Shown: positions 8,321 through 19,417 of the stretch, one piece after another
Layout: each line of letters opens with the position of its first letter
Position numbering within the stretch: the first letter of the stretch is position 1
Source: Streptomyces sp. Ru73
Lineage (GTDB): Bacteria; Actinomycetota; Actinomycetes; Streptomycetales; Streptomycetaceae
Length of the DNA stretch: 64,000 nucleotides
Assembly (NCBI RefSeq): GCF_002920575.1
Contig: NZ_PQSQ01000022.1
Coordinates: 20,283-84,282, forward strand
Direction: 5' to 3'
The notes under the pieces: model-generated
The model's input: the letters and a program-made list of their open reading frames with translations, nothing else
What the model was told of the DNA's origin: nothing
Database searches by the model: none
Position numbers and translations under genes: made by a program

Positions 8321-10378
8321 TCAGTCCGCCGACGCCAGGAGCGACGGCTCGCCGAGCGCGTAGGCGATGCCGTCCTCCGTGCCGGCCGAGAGGCCCCGCC
8401 GGAACTCCTTCTCGTACACCGCGTCGCCGAGGGTCGCGCGCAGCCGCTGCTCGCAGCCGGCGCGCGCGGCGCTCAGCTCGGGGGCGCCGAACTGGCGGCG
8501 GCCGACGGTGAGCCAGATCGCGTCCGCGACGCCGAGCAGCCGGGCCCCCGCCACCCCGCGGTCCGCCGCGCCGAGCACGGCGGCCAGCACGTCCAGGATC
8601 ATCGCCGTGCACAGGCTGTCCCGCAGGGTCCGCATCCCCGCCAGCGCCTCGCGGCCGTGCGCCAGCGCCGACCCGATGTCGGCCAGCCCCAGCTCGGCGG
8701 TGGCCTGCATGTACCCGGCGAAGCAGCGCACCCACAGCTCGCCGCGGCGCTCGCACTCCGCGCGGGTCACCGCCGCGTCCGCCGCCGCCTCGGCGAACTG
8801 CCCGCACTGCAGCTGGACGAAGTGCCGCAGCAGCCGGGTGAGCAGCCAGGCCGCGGGGTAGCCGCGGCCGTCGCCCGGGCTCTCCGGTGCCGCGTCCAGC
8901 ACCTCGCAGGCGCTCCGCTGGTCCCCCTTGAGGCAGTGGGTGCCGCCGACGAGGTAGGTCACGGCGTGCCGGACGTCGGGGTCGTCCTGCCCGGCCACGG
9001 CCTCGGCGAACTGCCGCCCGGCCGCCGCCGCGACGTCGAGGTCGCCCTGGATCAGCGCGAGGGTGCCGTGGCTCCACAGGCCCTTCGTGCGCTCCGGGCA
9101 GTCCTCCGGCACCAGCTCCAGGGCGCGCCCCAGGTGGCCGCGCCCCTCCCGCTGGCGGCCGCAGCCGAACCAGAAGAACCACAGGGCGCCCGCCGCCTCC
9201 AGCGCGGCCCGGCCGTCGCGGCGGGCCACCAGGAAGTCCAGTGCCGCGCGGAGGTTGGCGTGCTCGGTGTGCAGGCGACGGTGCCACGCGACCTGGGCCG
9301 GGCCCATGCAGGCGGCGTCACCGGCCTTGGCGAGTGCGCGGAAGTACCCGGCGTGCCGGTCCCCGACGGCGGTGGTCTCGCCCAGTTCGGCGAGCCACTG
9401 GGCGCCGTACTCGCGGAGGGTGTCGAGCATGCGGTACCGCGGCGGATCCGCCGATGGGTCGCACTGCACGACGGACTTCTCCGTGAGTCCCCGCAGCACG
9501 GCCTCGACCCGGTCCTCGGGCAGCGGGCCGCCGGAGCAGACCGCCGCAGCGGCCTCCGGTGACCAGCCGCCGCGGAAGACGGACAGCCGGGCCCACAGCA
9601 GGCGTTCCAGTGGCTCGCACAGCTCGTGGCTCCAGCCGATGGTGGTGCGCAGGGTGCGGTGGCGCCGCGGCGTACGGCCGTCGGCGGTCAGCACCTCGAA
9701 GCGGGCGTGCAGCCGGGCGAGCAGGTCGGGCACGGTGAGGGCGCCGAGCCGGGCCGCGGCCAGTTCGATGGCGAGCGGGATGCCGTCCAGCCGGCGGCAG
9801 AGCTCGGCGGACTCCGCGGGGTACCGCTCGGTGAGCCGCCGGCCGGGGGCTGCCGCTTCGGCGCGGTCCCGCAGCAGGGCGAGCGCGTCGCTCATGGCGG
9901 GGTCGGCGCTGCCGGGCGCGGGCAGGGACAGCGGCCGCAGCGGGAGGACGTGCTCCGCGTCCCGGCCCAGCGGCTGGCGGCTGGTGGTCAGCACGGTCAG
10001 GCCGGGCGCGGCGGCGAGCAGCAGCTCCGCCAGTTCCCCGCAGGCCGCGAGGAGGTGCTCGCAGGTGTCCAGGACGAGCAGCAGGCGCTTGTCGGCGAGC
10101 CATTCGCAGAGCACGTCGGTCTGGTGCCGGGTCGTCTGGTCGGCCAGCCGCAGGGTTTCGGCGAGGGTGATGGCGAGCAGGGCCGGGTCCTGGAGCGGGG
10201 AGAGCTCGACGATGTGGACGCCGTCGGGGTGCCGGTGGCGCAGGGCGTGTGCCGCGCGGGCCGCGAGCCGGGTCTTGCCGACACCGCCGACGCCGCTGAG
10301 CGTGACCAGGCGGCGCTCGCGGAGGGCCGCGCCCAGTACTGCCAGTTCGGCGGCCCGCCCGATGAAAGTGCCGTTCAC
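8321..10378 (-). CDS. Orphan NB-ARC/AAA-type ATPase with TPR-like C-terminus
   Basis: A 685-residue protein. Walker A (SGVGGVGKTRL) is at residues about 27-37, Walker B (LLLVLDTCEH) near 98-107, followed by TTSRQPLG and RRLDGIPLAIELAAARLG, the signature of the signal-transduction ATPase domain in AfsR/SARP and LAL regulators. A helical repeat region follows. Both usual DNA-binding ends are missing: no OmpR-type domain before the ATPase and no LuxR helix-turn-helix after it; the protein stops at ALGEPSLLASAD. It may act through a partner protein. The GTG at 10378 is chosen because GAGGAG lies just upstream and the protein then begins at the domain boundary; longer in-frame starts reach 10444. 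Confidence 0.8.
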   Translation of the reverse strand: MNGTFIGRAAELAVLGAALRERRLVTLSGVGGVGKTRLAARAAHALRHRHPDGVHIVELSPLQDPALLAITLAETLRLADQTTRHQTDVLCEWLADKRLLLVLDTCEHLLAACGELAELLLAAAPGLTVLTTSRQPLGRDAEHVLPLRPLSLPAPGSADPAMSDALALLRDRAEAAAPGRRLTERYPAESAELCRRLDGIPLAIELAAARLGALTVPDLLARLHARFEVLTADGRTPRRHRTLRTTIGWSHELCEPLERLLWARLSVFRGGWSPEAAAAVCSGGPLPEDRVEAVLRGLTEKSVVQCDPSADPPRYRMLDTLREYGAQWLAELGETTAVGDRHAGYFRALAKAGDAACMGPAQVAWHRRLHTEHANLRAALDFLVARRDGRAALEAAGALWFFWFGCGRQREGRGHLGRALELVPEDCPERTKGLWSHGTLALIQGDLDVAAAAGRQFAEAVAGQDDPDVRHAVTYLVGGTHCLKGDQRSACEVLDAAPESPGDGRGYPAAWLLTRLLRHFVQLQCGQFAEAAADAAVTRAECERRGELWVRCFAGYMQATAELGLADIGSALAHGREALAGMRTLRDSLCTAMILDVLAAVLGAADRGVAGARLLGVADAIWLTVGRRQFGAPELSAARAGCEQRLRATLGDAVYEKEFRRGLSAGTEDGIAYALGEPSLLASAD

Positions 10379-10543
10379 GTCCGCTCCTCGCCGCCGGGCC
10401 GGCCGCGGGTGCCGGCGCCCGTTCACCAGCAGTCCGGCAAGCATGGCCGTGCGCGCGACGCCGGGCGCTCCGGCTTACGGAAACGACCGTCTTGGCACCA
10501 CCCGTCGACACATCCGACCGCTGGATGATCGGCTCTCACCAGC

Positions 10544-10569
10544 TTCGGGCATTCGCTTTCGGGCATTCG
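10544..10569. repeat. Perfect 12-bp direct repeat in a promoter region
   Basis: TTCGGGCATTCG occurs at 10544-10555 and again at 10558-10569, a 14-bp period. It lies in the 243-base gap between the divergent ATPase and phosphatase genes and could be a regulator binding site for either. Confidence 0.5.
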
Positions 10570-10588
10570 ATGACACTGCAAGAGTGGC

Positions 10589-10613
10589 CCTCCCACTGCC
10601 GCAGCGTGGGAGG
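10589..10613 (+). promoter_or_regulatory. Hairpin covering the Shine-Dalgarno of the phosphatase gene
   Basis: CCTCCCAC (10589-10596) and GTGGGAGG (10606-10613) form a perfect 8-bp stem with a 9-base loop. The right arm contains GGAGG, the ribosome binding site for the TTG start at 10622. In the mRNA this would hide the site, suggesting translational control. Confidence 0.5.
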
Positions 10614-10621
10614 AACGTGGG

Positions 10622-11563
10622 TTGGCCGGCATGGAGTTCATCGGCGCTTGGCTCGGGTACGGCTGCGGCTTCGCCGCCGGTCTGGGCTGCGGCCTGCTCG
10701 CCGTACGGGGCTTACGGGCCGCCCGGCGGGCCGCCCCCGCCCCGCCCGCACCGGCCCCGACCCCGGCTCCGGACGCCCACCACTGCCAGGAGGCCGCGCT
10801 GGTCGCGGTCGCGCAGGCCACCCAGCAGGCCCTGCTGCGGCCCTTCTCCGGGGAGGTGGGCGGCGTCGGGATGGCAGCGCGCTACCTCCCCGCAGCGGAG
10901 AACGTCCTGGTCGGCGGCGACCTCATCAACGTCGCCCACACCCCGTACGGCCTGCGGGTGCTGGTCGGCGACGTGCGCGGCCACGACCTGGAGGCGGCCC
11001 GGCTCGCCGCGGTCACGATCGGCTGCTTCCGCGACCACGCCTTCACCACGCCCGACCTGGTCCGGCTGACCGGCATCCTGGACGAACGGCTCTGCGCCGA
11101 GCTGGACGAGGAGGGGTTCGTCACGGCGGTCCTCGCCGAGTTCGCGCCCGGTGAGGTGCGGCTGGTCAACTGCGGTCATCCGGCGCCGCTGCGGCTCGGC
11201 GACCGGCTGGAGCCGCTGGCCCCGGCCGATCCGGGGCCGCCGCTCGGCCTGCACCCGGCCCCGCGCATGCAGCGGGCCCGGCTGGCCGCCAACGAGCGGC
11301 TGCTGCTGTACACCGACGGGCTCATCGAGGCGCTCGACGCGCACGGGGTGCCCTTTCCGCTGGACGAGCGGGTCCGCGAGGCGCTGGCCCGGCCCGCCCT
11401 CGACGACGCCCTGGAGGAGCTGCACACCCTGCTCAAGGCGCACACGGCGGCGCCGCTCCGGGACGACCTGGCGCTGCTGCTGTGCCAGCCGGGCGTCCGT
11501 CCCCCGGTGCCGCAGGTGCCCGCGCTGCGGGACGCCGGGGAACGGACGGGCGGCCTGGCCTGA
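10622..11563 (+). CDS. SpoIIE/PP2C family serine/threonine phosphatase
   Basis: A 313-residue protein. One hydrophobic segment at residues about 5-30 and a Pro/Ala linker precede a SpoIIE-type PP2C domain: GGDLINVAHTPYGLRVLVGDVRGHD (metal-binding Asp residues), NCGHPAPLRL, LLLYTDGLIEALD and a C-terminal RDDLALLLCQP. Enzymes of this type dephosphorylate anti-anti-sigma factors in partner-switching networks; no anti-sigma partner is nearby. The TTG at 10622 is 8 bases after GGAGG; the ATG at 10631 is too far from it (17 bases), so TTG is favoured. A hairpin may block this ribosome binding site. Confidence 0.87.
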   Translation: MAGMEFIGAWLGYGCGFAAGLGCGLLAVRGLRAARRAAPAPPAPAPTPAPDAHHCQEAALVAVAQATQQALLRPFSGEVGGVGMAARYLPAAENVLVGGDLINVAHTPYGLRVLVGDVRGHDLEAARLAAVTIGCFRDHAFTTPDLVRLTGILDERLCAELDEEGFVTAVLAEFAPGEVRLVNCGHPAPLRLGDRLEPLAPADPGPPLGLHPAPRMQRARLAANERLLLYTDGLIEALDAHGVPFPLDERVREALARPALDDALEELHTLLKAHTAAPLRDDLALLLCQPGVRPPVPQVPALRDAGERTGGLA

Positions 11564-11604
11564 GCCGGAGCGGCGCCGCCGGCCGGCCGCGGGTCAGCCG
11601 CTGG

Positions 11605-14250
<2,646 letters not shown>

Positions 14251-14275
14251 GGCGGTTCTCCTCGGTGGGGTGAAG

Positions 14276-14310
14276 GGCCGCCCGGCAGGCGGGGAGGTCG
14301 CCGGGCGGCC
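14276..14310 (-). terminator. Hairpin between amylase and pullulanase genes
   Basis: GGCCGCCCGGC (14276-14286) and GCCGGGCGGCC (14300-14310) are perfect 11-bp arms with a 13-base loop, just beyond the amylase stop. It is probably a terminator or attenuator that lowers pullulanase readthrough. Confidence 0.6.
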
Positions 14311-14338
14311 GGATCGGTGGGCCTGACGCGCCTGCGGG

Positions 14339-15742
14339 TCAGCCGCAGCTGCGGGCGCCGGTGTGCAGGGCGAGGGCGGTGTTGGGGCCGAGGGTGGCGG
14401 TGAACCGGCCGGCGCCGTCGACCGTGACGGTGCGGCCGCTCTGGACGTCGCAGTAGTTCCCCGTGGGCAGCGCGCTCTGGAAGGTGCGGCTCAGGCTCGA
14501 CGCCTCGTGGTTGATCGCGACGTACGCCTTGTCGCCGCGTCCGAAGGCGATCGCGTCGTTGCCGTTGTCCCACCAGTTGGTGACGGCGGCGCCGGCGGCG
14601 GTGTTGCGGAAGGCCACCATGGACTTGATCTCGGGCCACTTGTGCTGGCACTTCCAGCCGTCCTGCCAGCAGGCGTTCACCGTGCCGCCGTTGGGCGGTC
14701 CGGCGTCGTTGTCGGAGAACTCGTAGCCGGAGTGGACGTCCGGGGAGCCGTAGGGCCAGGCCAGCATGAAGACGTTGGCGAGGGTGTAGTCGGCGCCGTT
14801 CTTGTAGCTGAGCGTGGAGCCGTTGCGCTCGGTGTCCCAGTTGTCGACGAAGACGCCGGACTTGCCACTGGTCATGTACCCCCAGCCCTCGCCGAAGTTC
14901 TTCAGGTAGGCCAGCTTCTCGTTCTGGAAGACCCGCTTGAGGTCGCGGCCGTAGCGGAACTCCTGCACATCGCCGTTGCCGAGGTACTCGCTCGGCGAGA
15001 CCGCCTCGCCCTCGCCGTGGATGGCCTCCTGCTTCCAGTACACGTTCGGGTTGCTGAGCTGCGACTTGATCGCGGCCAGATCCTCGGCCGGCATGTGCTT
15101 GGCCGCGTCGATGCGGAAGCCGTCCACGCCGAGCGCGAGCAGGTCGTTGAGGTACTGCGCGAGGCGGGAGCGGACGTACGGCTCGCCGGTGTCCAGGTCG
15201 GCCAGCCCGACCAGCTCGCAGTGCTGCACGTTCCAGCGGTCCTGGTAGTTGCTGACCTGGGCGGTGCAGTCGTCCATGTCCTGCGGCTGGTAGATGCCGG
15301 GGTAGGTGTACTTGGAGTACGAGGAGCCGCCGGTGCCGGTGCCGGAACCGGCCGACATGTGGTTGATGACGGCGTCCGCGACGACCTTCACGCCGGCCGC
15401 GTGACAGGCGTCGACCATGTTCTTGAAGGCCGTGCGGTCGCCGAGCCGTCCGGCGATCTTGTAACTGACGGGCTGGTACGAGGTCCACCACTGGCCGCCC
15501 TGGATGTGCTCGGTGGCCGGGGAGACCTCGACGTAGCCGTAGCCGGCCGGGCCGAGGGTGTCCTTGCACTCGCGCGCCACGGAGTCGTAGCGCCATTCGA
15601 AGAGTTCGGCGGTGACGTCCTTGCTGCCGGGCGGTGCCGCCTGGGCGGGGACGGCGACGGCCGCCGCGGCGAGCGCGAGGGCAGCGGCCGCACAGCCGCG
15701 GGCCAGGGATCTGCGGCGGACCGGGGAACTGCGGTGGGGCAT
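14339..15742 (-). CDS. Secreted alpha-amylase, GH13
   Basis: A 467-residue enzyme with a signal peptide (residues 1 to about 35, ending VPAQAAPPG). GH13 regions are visible: [15 protein letters not shown] (nucleophile Asp), [11 protein letters not shown] (acid/base Glu) and FVDNWDTER. In the last motif the position that is His in most GH13 enzymes is Trp, although the catalytic Asp is kept. The protein ends after the C-terminal beta domain ([13 protein letters not shown]), so there is no starch-binding module. It cleaves internal alpha-1,4 bonds of starch; products would feed the nearby malEFG importer. AGGAGGAACC directly before ATG 15742 fixes the start. Operator-like sequences lie at 15831-15867. 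Confidence 0.93.
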   Translation of the reverse strand: MPHRSSPVRRRSLARGCAAAALALAAAAVAVPAQAAPPGSKDVTAELFEWRYDSVARECKDTLGPAGYGYVEVSPATEHIQGGQWWTSYQPVSYKIAGRLGDRTAFKNMVDACHAAGVKVVADAVINHMSAGSGTGTGGSSYSKYTYPGIYQPQDMDDCTAQVSNYQDRWNVQHCELVGLADLDTGEPYVRSRLAQYLNDLLALGVDGFRIDAAKHMPAEDLAAIKSQLSNPNVYWKQEAIHGEGEAVSPSEYLGNGDVQEFRYGRDLKRVFQNEKLAYLKNFGEGWGYMTSGKSGVFVDNWDTERNGSTLSYKNGADYTLANVFMLAWPYGSPDVHSGYEFSDNDAGPPNGGTVNACWQDGWKCQHKWPEIKSMVAFRNTAAGAAVTNWWDNGNDAIAFGRGDKAYVAINHEASSLSRTFQSALPTGNYCDVQSGRTVTVDGAGRFTATLGPNTALALHTGARSCG

Positions 15743-15830
15743 GGTTCCTCCTGAGGGGGATGGAAGGCCTTGCCCGGCAACGCGCCATGCCCGTAAGGCC
15801 GTTGCAGTTGTAGCCCGGACACGAAGTTGT

Positions 15831-15867
15831 TGCAAGGACTTACGCAAGACATTGCAACGGTGTTACC
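15831..15867 (-). promoter_or_regulatory. Maltose-regulator operator before the amylase gene
   Basis: Read on the minus strand, GGTAAC, TGCAA, TCTT-CG and CTTGCA occur in the same order and nearly the same spacing as in the malE upstream region (21773-21808). CTTGCA-type repeats are known targets of the LacI-family maltose repressor (MalR/Reg1) of Streptomyces. One of the two LacI regulators here is the likely ligand. Confidence 0.6.
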
Positions 15868-15899
15868 TTCAAGCCCGCAAGCCCCGGTCCGGCCGGCCG

Positions 15900-15923
15900 G
15901 GGGCCCGCCGTCACGCGGGCCCC
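15900..15923 (-). terminator. Hairpin at the end of the first LacI gene
   Basis: GGGGCCCGC (15900-15908) and GCGGGCCCC (15915-15923) form a perfect 9-bp stem whose loop contains the stop codon of the regulator gene. It probably ends the malEFG-aglA-lacI transcript before the amylase promoter. Confidence 0.5.
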
Positions 15924-16969
15924 ACGCGCCCGGCCGGCCGGACCGGTCCCCCCGGGACCGGGCCCGTCGAGCCGCGCACCACCAGCTCCGGCTGGAAGAC
16001 GAACTCCGTGCGCTGCACGGGATTTCCCTGGATCTCCTCGATCAGCGCGCCCACCGCGGCCGTCGCCATCGCCTGCACCGGCTGGCGCACGGTGGTCAGC
16101 GGCGGGTCGGTGAAGGCGATCAGCTGGGAGTCGTCGAAGCCGACCACCGACAGCTGCCCCGGCACGGCGAGCCCGCGCTCCCGGGCGGCCCGTACGACGC
16201 CCAGCGCCATCAGGTCGCTGCCGCACACCACCCCCGTGCAGCCGGCGTCCAGCAGCGCGGTGGCCGCGGCGTGCCCGCCCTCCACGCTGAACAGCGTGTG
16301 CCGCACGAACCGTTCCGCCTCCTCCTGCCGTAAGCCGAACAGCTCCCCCATGACCGCGGTGAACCCCTCCGCCTTGCGCCGGGACGGCACGTACCGGGCC
16401 GGCCCCACGGCCAGCCCGATCCGGGTGTGCCCGAGCGCGGCGAGGTGGGTGACGGCCATCCGCGCAGCGGCCCGGTCGTCGGGCGAGACGAACGGCGCGT
16501 GCACCCGCTCGTTGTAGCCGTTGATCAGGACGTACGGCACGCCCCGCGTGGTGAGCCGGGTGTAGCGGGCCGGATCGGCGCCGGTGTCCGCGTGCAGCCC
16601 GGAGAGGAAGACGATGCCGGTGACGCCGCGCGCCTCCAGCTGCTCGACCAGCTCGTCCTCCGTGGCGCCGCCCGGTATCTGCGTGCAGAGCACGGGCGTG
16701 TACCCGTGCCCCGCCAGCGCCTGCTCGATGATCTGCGCGAACGCCGGGAAGATCGGGTTGGTCAGCTCCGGGATGACCAGCCCGACCAGGCCCGCGCTGC
16801 GCCGCCGCAGCCGCACCGGACGCTCGTACCCGAGGACGTCCAGTGCGGCCAGCACCCGCTGCCGGGTGGCCCCGGCCACCCCGCTCTTCCCGTTGAGCAC
16901 CCGGCTCACGGTGGCCTCGCTGACGTCGGCCTGTGCCGCGATGTCCGAGAGCCGCGGGGGCAGTGTCAC
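15911..16969 (-). CDS. LacI family regulator, MalR-like (copy 1)
   Basis: A 352-residue repressor. The LacI helix-turn-helix is at residues 7-55 (LSDIAAQADVSEATVSRVLN, hinge [13 protein letters not shown]). The periplasmic-binding-protein-like core ends in QRTEFVFQPELVVRGSTG. GTG 16969 overlaps the upstream alpha-glucosidase stop as GTGA, so the two are translationally coupled. It is a clear paralogue of the second LacI gene at 23493, and the recognition helix residues (SEATVSRVLNGK) are the same, so both may bind the same operators. The likely effector is a maltodextrin or its breakdown product, by analogy with MalR. Confidence 0.9.
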   Translation of the reverse strand: MTLPPRLSDIAAQADVSEATVSRVLNGKSGVAGATRQRVLAALDVLGYERPVRLRRRSAGLVGLVIPELTNPIFPAFAQIIEQALAGHGYTPVLCTQIPGGATEDELVEQLEARGVTGIVFLSGLHADTGADPARYTRLTTRGVPYVLINGYNERVHAPFVSPDDRAAARMAVTHLAALGHTRIGLAVGPARYVPSRRKAEGFTAVMGELFGLRQEEAERFVRHTLFSVEGGHAAATALLDAGCTGVVCGSDLMALGVVRAARERGLAVPGQLSVVGFDDSQLIAFTDPPLTTVRQPVQAMATAAVGALIEEIQGNPVQRTEFVFQPELVVRGSTGPVPGGPVRPAGRVGPA

Positions 16970-18579
16970 TCCGCCCACCAGACGGCCGTGTCGGCGGCCA
17001 GCTCGTAGGTGCCCGGCTGCCCCGGTATCTCCTGCGGCAGCACGCCGCTGGAGAGCAGCGGGCGCCCGGGGACGGTGATCCGTACGGGCTCTGCGGTGGT
17101 GTTCACGGCACACGTGAAGCCGCCGGTGCGGCGGAAGTGCAGCACGCCCTCGGGCGCGGGCCGCCACTCCACCGCGTCGCCCGCGCCGAGCGCGGGGTGC
17201 TCCTTCCGGAGGGCGAGCGCGGTGCGGTACAGCTCCAGCGTGGAGTCCGGGTCGCCGGTCTGCGCCGCGACGCTCAGCCCGGCCCACTCCGCCGGCTGCG
17301 GAAGCCAGCTGCCGCCGGTGCCGAAGCCGTACGGCGCCTCCGTACCGGACCACGGCAGCGGCACCCGGCAGCCGTCCCGCAGCCCGTCCTGCCCGTTCTC
17401 CTTGAAGAAGGACGGGTCCTGGCGGACCTCGTCGGGCAGGTCGGTGACCTCCGGCAGGCCCAGCTCCTCGCCCTGGTAGACGTAGGCGGAGCCGGGCAGC
17501 GCGAGCATCAGCAGGGCAGCGGCGCGGGCGCGCGGCAGGCCGCCGCCGAGCCGGGTGCGGTGGCGGACCACGTCGTGGTTGGAGAGCACCCACGTCGTCG
17601 GCGCGCCGACCGGCCGCATGGCGTCCAGCGAGGCGTCGATGGCCTCGCGCAGCTCGGCGGCGTCCCACCCGGTGTTGAGGTAGTGGAAGTTGAACGCCTG
17701 GTGCAGCTCGTCGGGGCGCAGGTAGAGCGCGGTGCGGTCGGCGCTGGGCGTCCACGCCTCGGCGACCGCGATCCGCTCCCCCTCGTACTCCTCCAGCACC
17801 TGCCGCCAGGAGCGGTAGATCTCGTGCACCCCGTCCTGGTCGAAGAAGGGCAGCACCTGGTTGCCGAGCAGCTTGAGCTGTTCGCCGTGGCCCATGTCGG
17901 GCAGCCCGGCGGCCTTGACCAGGCCGTGCGCCACGTCGACCCGGAAGCCGTCGACGCCGAGGTCCAGCCAGAAGCGCAGGATGGAGCGGAACTCGTCGCG
18001 TACGGCCGGGTGCTCCCAGTTGAAGTCGGGCTGCTCGGGCGCGAAGAGGTGGAGGTACCACTCGCCGTCCGGGAGCCGGGTCCAGGCGGGGCCGCCGAAG
18101 ATGGACTCCCAGTCGTTGGGCGGCTCCTCGCCGTTCTCGCCCCGGCCCTTGCGGAAGTGGAAGCGGTCCCTGAGCGTCGAGCCGGGTCCTTCGGCGACCG
18201 CGCGGCGGAACCATTCGTGCTGGTCCGAGCAGTGGTTCGGGACGATGTCCACGATGATGCGCAGGTCCAGCCGGTGCGCCTCGCGGATCACCGCCTCGGC
18301 GTCCGCGAGGGTGCCGAACATCGGGTCGATGGCACGGTAGTCGGCGACGTCGTAGCCCGCGTCGGCCTGCGGCGAGGCGTAGAAGGGGCTGAGCCAGACG
18401 GCGTCGACGCCCAGGTCCTTGAGGTACGGCAGGCGGGCGCGGATGCCGGCCAGGTCGCCCATGCCGTCGCCGTTGCCGTCGGCGAAGCTGCGCGGGTACA
18501 CCTGGTAGATCACCGCGTCGCGCCACCAGCCGGTGGCAGTGGCAGCAGTGGCAGCAGTGTCGTTGGGCCGCTGTGTCAT
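16966..18579 (-). CDS. aglA: Intracellular alpha-glucosidase, GH13 (copy 1)
   Basis: A 537-residue enzyme without a signal peptide. It starts WWRDAVIYQVYPRSFADGNG, typical of oligo-1,6-/alpha-glucosidases. Catalytic regions: DIVPNH near residue 105, GFRVDVAHG near 210 (nucleophile), IAVAEAW near 272 (acid/base) and VLSNHDVVRH near 333. It would hydrolyse imported maltose and maltodextrins in the cytoplasm. It begins 1 base after the malG stop and ends in a GTGA overlap with the LacI gene, so it is part of the malEFG operon. A second, closely related copy lies at 21878. Confidence 0.92.
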   Translation of the reverse strand: MTQRPNDTAATAATATGWWRDAVIYQVYPRSFADGNGDGMGDLAGIRARLPYLKDLGVDAVWLSPFYASPQADAGYDVADYRAIDPMFGTLADAEAVIREAHRLDLRIIVDIVPNHCSDQHEWFRRAVAEGPGSTLRDRFHFRKGRGENGEEPPNDWESIFGGPAWTRLPDGEWYLHLFAPEQPDFNWEHPAVRDEFRSILRFWLDLGVDGFRVDVAHGLVKAAGLPDMGHGEQLKLLGNQVLPFFDQDGVHEIYRSWRQVLEEYEGERIAVAEAWTPSADRTALYLRPDELHQAFNFHYLNTGWDAAELREAIDASLDAMRPVGAPTTWVLSNHDVVRHRTRLGGGLPRARAAALLMLALPGSAYVYQGEELGLPEVTDLPDEVRQDPSFFKENGQDGLRDGCRVPLPWSGTEAPYGFGTGGSWLPQPAEWAGLSVAAQTGDPDSTLELYRTALALRKEHPALGAGDAVEWRPAPEGVLHFRRTGGFTCAVNTTAEPVRITVPGRPLLSSGVLPQEIPGQPGTYELAADTAVWWAE

Positions 18580-18580
18580 G

Positions 18581-19417
18581 TCATCCCTTGGTCGTGCCGG
18601 CGGTCAGGCCGGATACGAGGTGGCGTTGGGCGAAGGCGAAGACGAGCGCCGCCGGCACCGCGACGATCACGGCCGCTGCGGTCATCGAGCCCCAGTCGTT
18701 GTTGTACTGGCTGACGAAGGTCTGCAGCCCGCCGGCGAGGGTCATGTTCTGGTCACCGGTCATGAAGGCCGACGCGTAGGCGACCTCGGCCCAGGCCGTG
18801 ACGAAGGTGTAGAAGCCGGTGACGGCGAGCCCGGGGCGGGCCAGCGGGAGGACGAGCCGCCAGAAGGTGCCGAAGGGGTTGAGCCCGTCGACCCGGCCCG
18901 ACTCGTCGATCTCCACCGGGATGGTGTCGAAGAAGCCCTTCATCATCCAGGCGCAGAACGGCACCGCGATGGTGAGGTAGGTGACCACCAGACCGGCCGG
19001 CTGGTTGAGCAGGCCGAGGCCGGCCAGCAGGTTGTACAGCGGCACGATCAGCACGGCCACCGGGAACATCTGGGTGATCAGCAGCAGCCACATCAGCGGG
19101 CGCATGCCCGGGAAGCGGAAGCGGCTGACGGCGTAGCCGGTGGTGGCGGCGAGGAAGACGCCGAGGACGGTGGTCACGCCAACGATCACCACGGAGTTCC
19201 AGAACCAGGTCAGGAACGAGGTCCCGGTCAGCACGTGGGAGTAGTTGGCGAGGGTGAAGTGGGTGACCGGCGCGGTGGTGAAGGCGTCGTCCTTCGGCTT
19301 GAAGGACGTCACCAGCAGCCACAGCGGCGGGAAGACCGCGACCACGGACGCGGCGATGAGGGTGGCGTGCAGGCCGGTGGAGGCCAGCGGGCTCCGCTTC
19401 TTGTCGCGCATCGTCAC
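18581..19417 (-). CDS. malG: Maltose/maltodextrin ABC permease MalG
   Basis: A 278-residue inner-membrane permease of the CUT1 class with about six hydrophobic segments. The EAA loop that contacts the ATPase is present near residue 190 (EIDESGRVDGLNPFGTFWRLVLPLARPG). It works with MalF and the binding protein MalE. No ATPase is encoded nearby, so a shared ATPase such as MsiK is expected. GTG 19417 overlaps the malF stop (GTGA), like other joints of this operon, and follows GGGAGAGG; ATG 19411 is the alternative start. Confidence 0.92.
   Translation of the reverse strand: MTMRDKKRSPLASTGLHATLIAASVVAVFPPLWLLVTSFKPKDDAFTTAPVTHFTLANYSHVLTGTSFLTWFWNSVVIVGVTTVLGVFLAATTGYAVSRFRFPGMRPLMWLLLITQMFPVAVLIVPLYNLLAGLGLLNQPAGLVVTYLTIAVPFCAWMMKGFFDTIPVEIDESGRVDGLNPFGTFWRLVLPLARPGLAVTGFYTFVTAWAEVAYASAFMTGDQNMTLAGGLQTFVSQYNNDWGSMTAAAVIVAVPAALVFAFAQRHLVSGLTAGTTKG

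Noticed and set aside
16970..18526. Apparent 871-residue fusion upstream of the first LacI gene
   Set aside because: The N-terminal part is an out-of-frame reading of the alpha-glucosidase gene. The true LacI protein begins at GTG 16969.
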